Source: Synergistaceae bacterium
GTDB lineage: Bacteria; Synergistota; Synergistia; Synergistales; Aminobacteriaceae
NCBI GenBank assembly: GCA_017470485.1
Contig: JAFUYQ010000001.1
Coordinates: forward strand, 1 to 42,894
Direction: 5' to 3'
DNA: 42,894 bases
Shown here: in pieces, positions 1 to 7,379 of the stretch
How positions within the stretch are numbered: position 1 is the stretch's first letter
How the letters are laid out: every line of letters starts with the position of its first letter
Translations under genes and position numbers: made by a program
The notes under the pieces: model-generated
Told to the model about the DNA's origin: nothing
The model's input: the letters and a program-made list of their open reading frames with translations, nothing else
The model's database searches: none

Positions 1-92
1 ACATCAAAACGTGGTGCTACTTCTTTTGCCGCTTGCCCACTTTGTAATGCCTTCAATACTTTTTCTCTTAAATCATCACTATATGCTTTCAT
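1..92 (-). CDS. IS630-family transposase, N-terminal fragment (partial)
   Basis: Thirty codons are visible before the window ends. The protein starts MKAYSDDLREKVLKALQSG and continues into the first part of a helix-turn-helix, which is typical of the N-terminus of IS630-family transposases (known family pattern). The DDE catalytic domain lies outside the window. A TATAAT box ends eight bases before the ATG and no clear ribosome binding site lies between, so the transcript may have almost no leader. The same coding start is repeated at 42803-42894. Confidence 0.8.
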   Translation of the reverse strand, partial: MKAYSDDLREKVLKALQSGQAAKEVAPRFD

Positions 93-138
93 AATTTTTT
101 ATTATATCTCATTATTCATATTTTAGAAAAATGCTATA
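1..138 (-). mobile_element. IS630-like insertion sequence, left-end fragment running off the window
   Basis: This stretch is the exact reverse complement of 42757-42894, so both window edges carry the same end of one insertion sequence. It holds the terminal sequence beginning TATAGCATTTTTC, a TATAAT box and the first 30 codons of a transposase. The outer junction is at a TA, as expected of IS630/Tc1-type elements, which duplicate TA on insertion. The insertion cut the gene at 134-415 and supplied its stop codon. Only one end of the element is visible, so its full length and second inverted repeat are unknown. Confidence 0.85.
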
Positions 139-415
139 AGGTAATCATCACCGATTTTTCCGGGAAGCCTTCGCCTTTCTTCGTGTATGATATGAAGTCT
201 TCAAGGGAGAGAGTCTCATAACCGTTATCCTTGAGCCAGTCAAGCTGGGACGCAAAAGCCTCCGGAGTGGTGTCAAACTCATTGAGCGGTGTAGTTTTCA
301 GCTTGTGGTACATCAGGACGGCAGGGAAATACGCGCGGTCTTGTGATGAAATAGAAGCATGACAGACAGAAACCATCAACAAAATGATACATAGGGCGAT
401 AAAAATCTTTCTCAT
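134..415 (-). pseudogene. Polysaccharide deacetylase (NodB-type), truncated by IS insertion
   Basis: The 93-residue product starts with a clear signal peptide (hydrophobic residues 4-19, likely cut near Ala20). It then has the segment PAVLMYHKL and the stretch ending EKSVMIT that normally runs straight into the TFDDG metal-binding motif of polysaccharide deacetylases. The reading frame ends at a TAG supplied by the IS, just before that motif, so no catalytic residue is left. A good ribosome binding site (GGAGG) precedes the ATG. The intact gene would encode an exported enzyme removing acetyl groups from peptidoglycan or another glycan. Confidence 0.8.
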
Positions 416-562
416 GTTAAGTTACTTCCTCCTAAACTTTTCTTTGTTCCAGAATGATTCTAGTTCATTCGGAGCGTAATCGGATATGGACTTGTTTTCG
501 TTCTAATTCCTCTAATTGCTGTTGTGGAATTTGCCAGTATTATATTTTTCCTATAATAACAG

Positions 563-587
563 AAAAACCCGCTTTTCAGCGAGTTTT
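563..587. terminator. Bidirectional rho-independent terminator
   Basis: An A-run, CCCGCT, a TTTC loop, AGCGAG and a T-run form a compact hairpin with runs of A/T on both sides, so it could act on either strand. It lies 83 bases beyond the stop of the radical SAM gene at 670-1806. It also lies only about 20 bases past the ssrA-like remnant at 609-632, so it may originally have been the ssrA terminator (inference). The rest of 416-669 shows no gene that I can support. Confidence 0.7.
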
Positions 588-608
588 TACATTCTATCGG
601 TCTTACCG

Positions 609-632
609 AATTATCTCTTAATGGAGGCGGAG
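609..632. repeat. Degraded direct copy of the ssrA 3' end (putative attachment-site remnant)
   Basis: Here AATTATCT is followed five bases later by TGGAGGCGG and AG. At the 3' end of ssrA (2468-2490) AATTATCT is followed two bases later by TGGAGGCGG, GG and AG. Both copies are in the same orientation and bracket the peptide cassette. The 3' end of ssrA is a well-known integration target. The copy is imperfect and no integrase is present, so this is an inference about a decayed island. Confidence 0.5.
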
Positions 633-669
633 CGTAAAACTAGAAACTCACGACACAAATATAACTACG

Positions 670-1806
670 CTATAACAAATACTCTTGAAACTCTTGCAAA
701 TAGAGAGAACGAATTTTCTCAATCGCGTTTATCATGGAGTAAATAATGCTTTTATCATACAGCGCAGGATTTTTTACTATGCGTTTAGCGTGTAAATCTG
801 CTGCAAATAAAGCTATGAGTTTCTGAATACGGCAACGACTTTTATCTCTCACAGAAAAAGTTTTGCGATTATAAAAATTCGCTCCGTAACAAATAGGGCA
901 TAAGGGATATAAATAACATTCCTCAAAGCATTTGTTATCAATGAAAAGCTCATCATTGCTGAAATCTGTTGATAGTATCGTCTGCAAATCATCTTGGGAA
1001 AATGTCATAGGTGTCATGAATGAACAAGGGTAACGCTTGCCGTCAGTGTCAAAAAATACACAGCCTGTTCCGGTGCCGCACCATTTTTTACGCTCTTTCT
1101 TTGTACTCTCGCAGACATAGAGCTTCCGATCGAGCATTTGATTCAAAGTCAGCGTTTCATTCTCAACGTAAAATTCTACCAGCTCCTGAAGTTGAGGAAT
1201 TAGAATTTTGATGTACTCTTCTTTACTCCAGTCAAAACTTCCCTCAGCTAAATTAACACCGATGATATGCTTGAAGCCAAGACCATGAACAAACTTAATG
1301 TTCTCTGCCAAGCGCGGAAGGGAATACTCAGAAAGAGTCATCTTAACACCCTGTCCAGGCCAGTTTTTCAAGAAAAAATCAAAGTCGATGGAATCAAAAG
1401 AACCGCATCTATTCGCGTCGTGAGTTTCCTTTGCGCCGTCTAAACTTAGTCCAAGCACAAAACAGTTCTTGTGTGCGGAAAACCATTCCTTCATCTCAGC
1501 ATTCAGCAGTGTTCCATTAGTTGTGGCATAAAAAATATGCTCAATGTCATTGTATTTGCTGGCAACATAAGAAAAAATCTGTCTTAATAAATTAAACTCC
1601 ATCAGCGGTTCTCCGCCGATGAAGCCTATTTCAACGCCGTCAGTTGCATAGTCGGGAATGTTATGGAAAATCCAGTCTATACATTTCTTGGCTGTATCGA
1701 AGTTCATACGTCTCTGCTCGTCGTGGTACTGGTAACAGTACACGCAGTTCAAATTACACCTATGTGTAACGCAGAGCGACGGGCTGAACCTTATTTTTTT
1801 GTTCAT
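670..1806 (-). CDS. Radical SAM/SPASM peptide-modifying enzyme
   Basis: The protein of 378 aa has the radical SAM cluster motif C17-x3-C21-x2-C24 near its N-terminus, a GGEPL motif (about residues 64-68) and a C-terminal SPASM-type cysteine set (C243, C249, C261, C293, C297, C303, C306, C325) for auxiliary iron-sulfur clusters. This layout is known from sulfatase maturases and from enzymes that crosslink ribosomal peptides. The ATG at 1806 is chosen over an upstream in-frame TTG because it lies two bases after the stop of the Cys-rich peptide gene and has GGAAGG upstream. The neighbour suggests that it installs thioether or other links in that peptide (inference). The gene is more AT-rich than the rest of the window. 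A sulfatase maturase is less likely because no sulfatase is nearby. Confidence 0.85.
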   Translation of the reverse strand: MNKKIRFSPSLCVTHRCNLNCVYCYQYHDEQRRMNFDTAKKCIDWIFHNIPDYATDGVEIGFIGGEPLMEFNLLRQIFSYVASKYNDIEHIFYATTNGTLLNAEMKEWFSAHKNCFVLGLSLDGAKETHDANRCGSFDSIDFDFFLKNWPGQGVKMTLSEYSLPRLAENIKFVHGLGFKHIIGVNLAEGSFDWSKEEYIKILIPQLQELVEFYVENETLTLNQMLDRKLYVCESTKKERKKWCGTGTGCVFFDTDGKRYPCSFMTPMTFSQDDLQTILSTDFSNDELFIDNKCFEECYLYPLCPICYGANFYNRKTFSVRDKSRCRIQKLIALFAADLHAKRIVKNPALYDKSIIYSMINAIEKIRSLYLQEFQEYLL

Positions 1807-1808
1807 GT

Positions 1809-2006
1809 CTACGGCAAACCTTCCCAACCTTCAGAAGTACCGTCACAATCTCCCTGACAACGACTCCAACCGCACTCGTCTTTGCAGCTTCCGCCGCAGC
1901 TATAGTACGAAATGTTCCCGCCATCATAAGCCGCACCGTACGCAGGCTTAAGCTCTGCACGAATAATCTGCAGTGAAGCCATCAATTTATCATTCAAAAT
2001 GCCCAT
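1809..2006 (-). CDS. Cys-rich RiPP precursor peptide (putative)
   Basis: The 65-residue product has a leader-like N-terminal half (residues 1-30, ending in Gly29-Gly30) and a core with five cysteines at 37, 41, 45, 50 and 54, spaced C-x3-C-x3-C-x4-C-x3-C. The core is rich in Gly, Ser, Asp and Glu, has Trp47 and Trp61, and ends in Gly-Leu-Pro. The start has a textbook AAGGAGG site nine bases upstream. It is followed after two bases by a radical SAM/SPASM gene, the usual arrangement for a modified peptide and its maturase. Cysteines close to acidic residues recall ranthipeptides, whose thioethers join Cys to alpha or beta carbons, but the product class is not established. I do not recognise the exact family. 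Confidence 0.75.
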   Translation of the reverse strand: MGILNDKLMASLQIIRAELKPAYGAAYDGGNISYYSCGGSCKDECGWSRCQGDCDGTSEGWEGLP

Positions 2007-2019
2007 AGATAAAACCTCC

Positions 2020-2310
2020 TTACAAATTTCTATTCGACCTACTGCGCAGAATAAGTTCTCTGTCTTCCAACATACCGCGCAATTTCAGCATCTCATGTTT
2101 TGCGGAAGTGTCTCCGTACTGCGACAAAATGCTATCAATTCCTCCGATCGCACGGTTCACTTCACGAGCGTCGTCTTTCTTTTGGCCGACAAGGTAATAA
2201 AGAATGTTTTTGCCGTCCTTATTTACTCCGCTAACATACTTTTCTGTTTCACTTAGAACTTTCAACGCGCGTTCTTTTGCTTGACGAGCACTGTTTAGCA
2301 TAGTTGCCAT
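2020..2310 (-). CDS. Small helical protein, first gene of the peptide cassette (unknown function)
   Basis: This is a 96-residue, strongly charged protein predicted to be mostly helical, without signal peptide or cysteines. I do not recognise its family. It is the first gene after the poly-G promoter, and its stop lies 13 bases before the Cys-rich peptide start, so the three genes form one operon. It could be a peptide-binding helper, an immunity factor or a second substrate; the sequence does not decide. The ATG at 2310 has only a weak upstream site (GGGAAGTGG). Confidence 0.65.
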   Translation of the reverse strand: MATMLNSARQAKERALKVLSETEKYVSGVNKDGKNILYYLVGQKKDDAREVNRAIGGIDSILSQYGDTSAKHEMLKLRGMLEDRELILRSRSNRNL

Positions 2311-2348
2311 TTAACCACTTCCCGAAACTTCAAATTTAGTGTGTATAC

Positions 2349-2379
2349 ATTCTACCCCCCCCCCCCAAGTTTTTGTCAA
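2349..2379 (-). promoter_or_regulatory. Promoter of the peptide cassette with a poly-G spacer
   Basis: On the minus strand a perfect TTGACA (2379-2374) is followed by seven bases, twelve G and TAGAAT (2354-2349). The spacer is 19 bases; it would be the optimal 17 with ten G. Placement about 40 bases upstream of the first start codon fits a real promoter. Homopolymer tracts between -35 and -10 are known phase-variation switches, for example at Neisseria porA. Confidence 0.75.
2355..2366. repeat. Homopolymeric tract of 12 C (G on the minus strand)
   Basis: Twelve consecutive C lie inside the promoter spacer of the peptide cassette. It is the longest homopolymer I noticed in the window. Tracts of this length are prone to slipped-strand length change. 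Confidence 0.9.
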
Positions 2380-2383
2380 CAAC

Positions 2384-2419
2384 AAAAAAGCGTCTCCCCT
2401 CAAATTTTCGAGAAACGCT
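2384..2419 (-). terminator. Rho-independent terminator of ssrA
   Basis: On the minus strand AGCGTTTCTC pairs with GGGAGACGCT (ten pairs, two of them G-U) around a ten-base loop, followed by a T-run. It lies about 60 bases beyond the tmRNA 3' end and directly upstream of the cassette's -35 box. Confidence 0.85.
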
Positions 2420-2467
2420 CTATCTTCATGATTTATTGCTGCAACTCGGCTAAATGTTCAGTCGATA

Positions 2468-2490
2468 AATTATCTAGTGGAGGCGGGGAG
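2468..2490. repeat. ssrA 3' end copy of the putative attachment repeat
   Basis: AATTATCT, two bases, TGGAGGCGGGGAG. This covers the tmRNA 3' acceptor strand and matches the imperfect copy at 609-632 in the same orientation. Together they bracket the peptide cassette. Confidence 0.5.
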
Positions 2491-2832
2491 AATCGAACTC
2501 CCGTCCAACGCGGGCCAATCATGACGGCTCTACAGGCTTATTCCCTGTTAATTGTCGTTCTCGTCAGGTCAGGGACTACCCTTCGGAGTTCCTAGAGTCT
2601 TACGGGTCTATCACCATGCCGGACTCTCTACATGGCGGGGAGCTGGTTTTCATGACACCTCCGGCGAACCACCAGCATTGTCCGTCCTTCGGCGTAACAG
2701 CTAAACTAAGCTGCTAATGCGAAATTATCTTCGACTTTTATTTTTTTGTCCGATAGTTTTACGGGTGATTACAGACTATCCCCGGCCTGCTCCTTCAGAT
2801 CCTCCTTCGCGCTGTCGAAACCTGTCGCCCCC
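2478..2832 (-). ncRNA. ssrA: tmRNA
   Basis: The 5' end GGGGGCG pairs with the 3' end CGCCTCC, leaving A as the discriminator base. The third pair is G-U, the identity signal for alanyl-tRNA synthetase, which fixes the 5' end at 2832. GGTTTCGAC follows near the 5' end and a T-arm with GTTCGATTC near the 3' end. The tag reading frame ends in Ala-Leu-Ala-Ala and TAG, giving a tag close to DKKIKVEDNFALAA. CCA is not encoded (the gene continues CTA), so it must be added. It rescues stalled ribosomes together with SmpB, whose gene is directly upstream and overlaps it by one base. A clear terminator follows. I see no strong promoter of its own at the end of smpB. Confidence 0.95.
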
Positions 2833-3320
2833 TAATCTTCATCGTAATGTCCCTTTCCTCTCACAGCTCGCGCTATCGTCCTTTTTGCGTCCCGGTCGGC
2901 TATCATGTCGCGCTTGTCGTGAGCCGTTCGCCCCTTAACTAGGGCTAACTCAACTTTTGCGCGTCTTCCGTCCTTAATGTAAACGCTCAACGGCACCAGC
3001 GTCAATCCCTTCTCGCGAATCTTGTTCCTCAGACGTAAAATTTCATGCTTGTGCATAAGGAGCTTACGGTCGCGTTCCGGTTCGTGATTGTAGTACGTGC
3101 CCTTCTCGTAAGGCGATATGTGTACCCCTGACAGCCACAGTTCACCGTTCTCAAGCGAAGCATACGAATCTTTCAGATTTAAGTTTCCGGCTCTGACGCT
3201 CTTTATCTCCGTTCCTGTCAGAACTATTCCGCACTCAAACGCATCTAGTATAAAGTAATCGTGCCTCGCTTTACGGTTTTGTGCAACTGTATCATTGTTG
3301 CTGCGGTTTGAACTTGACAT
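2832..3320 (-). CDS. smpB: SsrA-binding protein SmpB
   Basis: The 162-residue protein has the SmpB core, including the ILDAFECGIVLTGTEIKS segment, then the KGLTLVP stretch and a basic C-terminal tail that enters the ribosome decoding site. It binds tmRNA and delivers it to stalled ribosomes. The length fits the family, with about ten extra Ser/Asn-rich residues at the N-terminus. The stop codon TAG ends at 2832, which is also base 1 of tmRNA. A TATAAT box ends only eight bases before the ATG and no ribosome binding site is evident, so translation may start on a nearly leaderless transcript. Confidence 0.97.
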   Translation of the reverse strand: MSSSNRSNNDTVAQNRKARHDYFILDAFECGIVLTGTEIKSVRAGNLNLKDSYASLENGELWLSGVHISPYEKGTYYNHEPERDRKLLMHKHEILRLRNKIREKGLTLVPLSVYIKDGRRAKVELALVKGRTAHDKRDMIADRDAKRTIARAVRGKGHYDED

Positions 3321-3328
3321 AGTTAGGA

Positions 3329-3356
3329 ATTATACACGAATTACGATTTTCCGCAA
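3329..3356 (-). promoter_or_regulatory. Probable smpB promoter, possibly giving a leaderless mRNA
   Basis: A perfect TATAAT occupies 3334-3329 on the minus strand, eight bases from the smpB ATG. A weak -35 (TTGCGG, 3356-3351) lies 16 bases upstream. Transcription from this box would begin within a base or two of the start codon. Confidence 0.5.
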
Positions 3357-3425
3357 ACTAAACGCCGTGCCTCCCATGTGCTAAAATTGCCGTACAAATT
3401 TCATTAACAGGACTGAAAAATTTTA

Positions 3426-5306
3426 ATGCAACCACAAAACTCAAATAATATCCGAAACCTCGCCATCGTCGCTCACATAGATCACGGCAAAACTACTCTC
3501 ATAGACTCAATCTTCCGCGCAGCTCAGACATTCGCGGCTCATACTCAGGTCGCAGAGCGCGTAATGGACTCTAATCCCCTCGAACGCGAACGCGGAATCA
3601 CTATCCGTTCAAAACCTTGCACAGTCTTCTGGAAAGGCTATCAGATTAACATCATTGACACTCCCGGACATGCTGACTTCTCCGGCGAGGTCGAACGCAT
3701 TTTATCAACGGTTGACAGCGTTATCCTTATCGTTGACGCTAACGAGGGCCCAATGCCTCAGACACGCTATGTCCTTCAGCACGCTCTTTCAATAGGAATG
3801 AAACCTCTCGTCTTCATCAATAAGGTTGACCGCGAAGGTGCTGACCCCTCAAGAGCATTGAACCTGACGTTCGATTTATTCTTCGAGCTTGGCGCAAGCG
3901 ATGAACAGGCTGACTTCCCTGTTCTTTACGGTTCGGGATTGAACGGCTGGGCGGTTAATGACCTCAGCAAACCTCATGAGGGCATGGACGATTTATTTCA
4001 GGCGATAATTGATTACGTTCCTGCCCCTGACGTTGACCCATCAAAACCCTTCTTAATGCAGGTAAGCACGCTTGCATGGAACGAGTATGTGGGCCGAATC
4101 GGCTGCGGCAAAATCCTTCAGGGTCATATCCGAAAGGGCGAGGCGTTCGTAAGAGTATCAACAAAATGGAACTCAACTGACCATTCGGGCAATGACTGGC
4201 AGATTACAGGCAAGGAAAACGCTAAAGTCGCTCAGCTCTGGGTTACACGTGGGCTTGACCGTACTGAGATTGACGAGGTAAGCGCAGGCGATATTGTCTG
4301 GCTCACAGGCCCTAACGAAATTGACATAGGCGACACGTTCTGCGCCGAAGAAATTTCCGACTCACCTCTCAAACCTTTATCCATTGAGGAGCCTACTGTA
4401 TCAATGTTCTTCCTCGTGAACTCAGGGCCTTTCGCAGGGCGCGAGGGTCAGGCGGTAACTCTCCGCCAGCTTAAAGCAAGATTACAGCGCGAAATGCACG
4501 TTAATGTCTCCCTCAGAATGGAAGATTTAGGGAGGCCGGACGGCGTAAAAATTTCAGGTAGAGGCGAATTGCAGTTAGGGATTCTCATCGAGGAGATGAG
4601 GCGCGAGGGTATGGAGTTCTGCGTCTCAAAACCTGAAGTCATAATCGAATACAGGGACGGCGTTAAGTGCGAACCCTATGAACTTGTTACGATAGACGTT
4701 CCCGAAGAATATCAGGGCATTGTTTTCGAGAAGATGACTCGCAGAAAGGGCAAAATCCTTAACATTGACAATCCTGACAGAGGGCTTCTCAGAATTGAGA
4801 TTGAGATTCCGACAAGGGGATTAATCGGTTACAGGGGCGAATTTCTCACCGACACACGGGGACTCGGCATTATGTCCAACTGTTTCAGCGGTTACAAGGA
4901 ATGGGCAGGCGACCTCATCACTCGCAACAGAGGCTCGCTCGTAAGCATGGACACCGGCGAGGCGACAGCCTACCAGCTTGAGAACTTGCAGAGCAGGGGA
5001 GTATTATTCATCTCTCCGCTTGAGCAGGTCTACAACGGAATGATTATCGGCGAGAACTCAAGACCCGGCGATATTCCCTGCAACCCCACAAAGAAGAAAC
5101 AGCAGACTAACCACCGTTCGGCAACTAAAGAACTCACAACAAAACTTGATGTTCCGCGAAGAATGTCCCTTGAGAAGGCTATGGAATGGATTGAGGCTGA
5201 TGAACTTGTTGAGGTAACTCCGCAGTCGGTGAGATTGAGGAAAGCGATACTCGATGAGCTTGAACGAAGAAAGGCCAGAAGAACAGCTCCGGGCACTCAG
5301 GAATAA
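3426..5306 (+). CDS. typA: Translational GTPase TypA/BipA
   Basis: The 626-residue protein has the translational GTPase motifs AHIDHGKTT (about residues 16-24), [16 protein letters not shown] and NKVD, then the EF-G-like domains and a conserved C-terminal TypA domain. It binds ribosomes and supports 50S assembly and stress adaptation. AGGA lies upstream of the ATG and a TAAAAT box about 40 bases further up. It stands alone, divergent from smpB, and is followed by a hairpin terminator shared with ychF. Confidence 0.97.
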   Translation: MQPQNSNNIRNLAIVAHIDHGKTTLIDSIFRAAQTFAAHTQVAERVMDSNPLERERGITIRSKPCTVFWKGYQINIIDTPGHADFSGEVERILSTVDSVILIVDANEGPMPQTRYVLQHALSIGMKPLVFINKVDREGADPSRALNLTFDLFFELGASDEQADFPVLYGSGLNGWAVNDLSKPHEGMDDLFQAIIDYVPAPDVDPSKPFLMQVSTLAWNEYVGRIGCGKILQGHIRKGEAFVRVSTKWNSTDHSGNDWQITGKENAKVAQLWVTRGLDRTEIDEVSAGDIVWLTGPNEIDIGDTFCAEEISDSPLKPLSIEEPTVSMFFLVNSGPFAGREGQAVTLRQLKARLQREMHVNVSLRMEDLGRPDGVKISGRGELQLGILIEEMRREGMEFCVSKPEVIIEYRDGVKCEPYELVTIDVPEEYQGIVFEKMTRRKGKILNIDNPDRGLLRIEIEIPTRGLIGYRGEFLTDTRGLGIMSNCFSGYKEWAGDLITRNRGSLVSMDTGEATAYQLENLQSRGVLFISPLEQVYNGMIIGENSRPGDIPCNPTKKKQQTNHRSATKELTTKLDVPRRMSLEKAMEWIEADELVEVTPQSVRLRKAILDELERRKARRTAPGTQE

Positions 5307-5315
5307 CTTAAAAAA

Positions 5316-5347
5316 ATTTCCCCCTGTCATTCACGGCAGGGGGATTT
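5316..5347. terminator. Bidirectional terminator between typA and ychF
   Basis: CCCCCTG (5320-5326) pairs with CAGGGGG (5337-5343). On the minus strand it is followed by seven T, so it is strong for ychF; on the plus strand the tail is weaker (ATTTCATT). Confidence 0.85.
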
Positions 5348-5353
5348 CATTCT

Positions 5354-6451
5354 CTACACGTTGAAGCGAATCTCTATCATGTCTCCGTCCTTGACGATGT
5401 ACTCTTTGCCCTCAAGCCTCAGAACTCCTTTGTCCCTGCACTGGGCAATCGATTCGCCGTTAGCCTCGAAATCATCATAAGCCACGACCTGCGCCCTGAT
5501 GAATCCTCTCGCTAAATCCGAATGAATCGTCCCTGCCGCATCAACGGCAGTGCTTCCCTCTCGGAGCGTCCATGCTCTCACTTCATCAGTGCCGGACGTG
5601 AAGAACGATATTAACCCAAGAAGTTTATACGCCTCGTGAATAAGCCTTTCGCGTCCCGGCTCGTCAATCTTCAAGTCCTTCATGAACTCCCTGCGGTCTT
5701 CCTCGTCAAGCTGTTCAAGTTCCATCTCTGTAGCACCGTAAACACGCACCGACTTCATTCCTTTAGCCTCAAGCTCCTTCAGAAGTCCCACAAGTTCAGG
5801 AACATCACCCGTCTGAGTGTCGTCAAGATTAAGAACAACAAGTTCAGGTTTCAGCGTAAGAAACGCATACCCTGAAAGCGTCCTTTTCTGCTCGTCAGTA
5901 AGCGGAAATTCACGGAGGGGCTTTTCCTCAAGCATATGAGCCTCAAGCTCTCGGATTAATTCAAGCTCCGCTGACTCCTGAGGGGTTAATTTCTTTTTTG
6001 CCTGCTTCTCCTCAAGACGCGATAAACGGTTCGTTATTACCCCTAAATCGCGGTAAATCAGTTCCGCCTCGACAATCCTGAAATCCCTCAGAGGATCTAT
6101 GCTGTTCTCAGGGTGAGGAACTGACTCATTCGCGAAGACCCTCACTACATGGAGCAAAGCGTCCGACTCCGAGACGAATGACAAAAACGAGTTCCCTAAT
6201 CCTGCGCCTTTTCCAGCGTCTTTTGACAATCCGGCTAAATCCACAAACTCAACATCAGCCGGCTTCTCGCTTTTCGGCTTGAATATCTCGACTAGCCTGT
6301 CGAACCTTTTATCAGGAACGTTCACTAATGCCCTGTTGGGTTCAGTTTTTCCGGAGGCGTAAGGCTTAACTTCAGCTCCGGCGCGTGTGATTACATTGAA
6401 GACCGTTGACTTTCCCGATAACGGGAGGCCGATTATTCCGCACTTCAGCAT
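5354..6451 (-). CDS. ychF: Ribosome-binding ATPase YchF (Obg family)
   Basis: The protein has 365 residues, the normal YchF length. The P-loop GLPLSGKST is at residues 8-16 with Leu-Pro-Leu in place of the usual Asn-Val residues, DLAGL forms the switch region, and a TGS domain closes the C-terminus (IVKDGDMIEIRFNV). YchF is an Obg-family protein that in E. coli prefers ATP and acts on ribosomes and oxidative stress responses. It lies 19 bases after the L,D-transpeptidase stop, with AGGA ahead of the ATG, so the two are probably cotranscribed. Confidence 0.96.
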   Translation of the reverse strand: MLKCGIIGLPLSGKSTVFNVITRAGAEVKPYASGKTEPNRALVNVPDKRFDRLVEIFKPKSEKPADVEFVDLAGLSKDAGKGAGLGNSFLSFVSESDALLHVVRVFANESVPHPENSIDPLRDFRIVEAELIYRDLGVITNRLSRLEEKQAKKKLTPQESAELELIRELEAHMLEEKPLREFPLTDEQKRTLSGYAFLTLKPELVVLNLDDTQTGDVPELVGLLKELEAKGMKSVRVYGATEMELEQLDEEDRREFMKDLKIDEPGRERLIHEAYKLLGLISFFTSGTDEVRAWTLREGSTAVDAAGTIHSDLARGFIRAQVVAYDDFEANGESIAQCRDKGVLRLEGKEYIVKDGDMIEIRFNV

Positions 6452-6470
6452 TTCTCTCTCAATCCTCCTG

Positions 6471-7307
6471 TTAATTCTCGCTGATTGTTACCGGCATGTT
6501 CTTGTAGGCGTACTGCTTGAGTTCGGCGATGTCCTCATTGCTGAGTCTTATACAGCCCTCAGTAGCGTTAGTGCCTCTCGAATCGGGGTCATGAGTCCCG
6601 TGAATGCCGATACCCTTCCAGCCCTTAGCGTCAAGCCTCAAGAACCACGGGCCGTAAGCTCCTTTAATTTTCCCTTTACCGTCCCTGAAATCATGAGACC
6701 ATTTCGAGGCGTTCTCGATTGAAACGACCTTGAAATTCCCAACAGGTGTTCTGTTGTCGCCGACTTTCTGTTTATCGCCGGGATTTTTCCCTACGGCTAT
6801 CGGGTATTCCTTTACAGGAGTATCGCCGTTGTAGAGCGTCAGCGTGTAAGTTGACTTGCTAACCTTAATGCTGTATTTCCCGGAGGGCTTTTTCACTGTG
6901 CTTTCGTCTCTGCGGGGTTTTGGCGGCGAGGGCGGAATTATCCTGTCAGTTTCGGGGTTGGCCTCCGAAGGAAGTATTATTTCGCTGTGTTTCACCGAAG
7001 CCTTCAGAGGTATCACTAACTGCTGCGGCTGAACGGGCGGTGCAGGATTGATTTCTTCAGGTTCGGGAAGTGCCGCTGTTGTTATGACAGTGTTCGGTTC
7101 GGCAACAGCTTCAGAATCCTTCGGACTGTTAATCCCCGAATATATGCCGGCGCAGAATATCACCGCCAGAACCCAGAATGTACTTCTGAGTAAAGGGTGA
7201 AAGCGTTTTTTGACGGCCCACTTTCCGCTTCCCCTGTCAATCCATACCGTCCTGAGCGTGAACAGATCTTGAACGAAATTTTTTATGTCGTCTCTTGTCA
7301 TCTTCAT
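6471..7307 (-). CDS. Membrane-anchored L,D-transpeptidase (YkuD domain)
   Basis: The 278-residue protein has a basic cytoplasmic N-terminus, one membrane helix (about 42-58), a Pro-rich linker (about 70-140) and a YkuD domain (about 145-276). The catalytic motif is visible: H236 in IHGTHD and C252/R254 in EGCIRL. Such enzymes make 3-3 crosslinks in peptidoglycan or attach proteins to it outside the membrane. AGGAG lies 14 bases upstream. The family's usual S/T-H-G-C is here T-E-G-C, which is common in the ErfK/YkuD group. Confidence 0.92.
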   Translation of the reverse strand: MKMTRDDIKNFVQDLFTLRTVWIDRGSGKWAVKKRFHPLLRSTFWVLAVIFCAGIYSGINSPKDSEAVAEPNTVITTAALPEPEEINPAPPVQPQQLVIPLKASVKHSEIILPSEANPETDRIIPPSPPKPRRDESTVKKPSGKYSIKVSKSTYTLTLYNGDTPVKEYPIAVGKNPGDKQKVGDNRTPVGNFKVVSIENASKWSHDFRDGKGKIKGAYGPWFLRLDAKGWKGIGIHGTHDPDSRGTNATEGCIRLSNEDIAELKQYAYKNMPVTISEN

Positions 7308-7379
7308 CGAATGAAAATTTCTCCTGAGTTTATGAATTTTTAGATATACAAAGAAATATTATCGCACTCTCAGCTAAAA

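Noticed and set aside
516..746. Plus-strand open frame over the left gap
   Set aside because: It has no ribosome binding site, spans the hairpin and the att-like remnant and runs into the radical SAM gene; no protein-like features.
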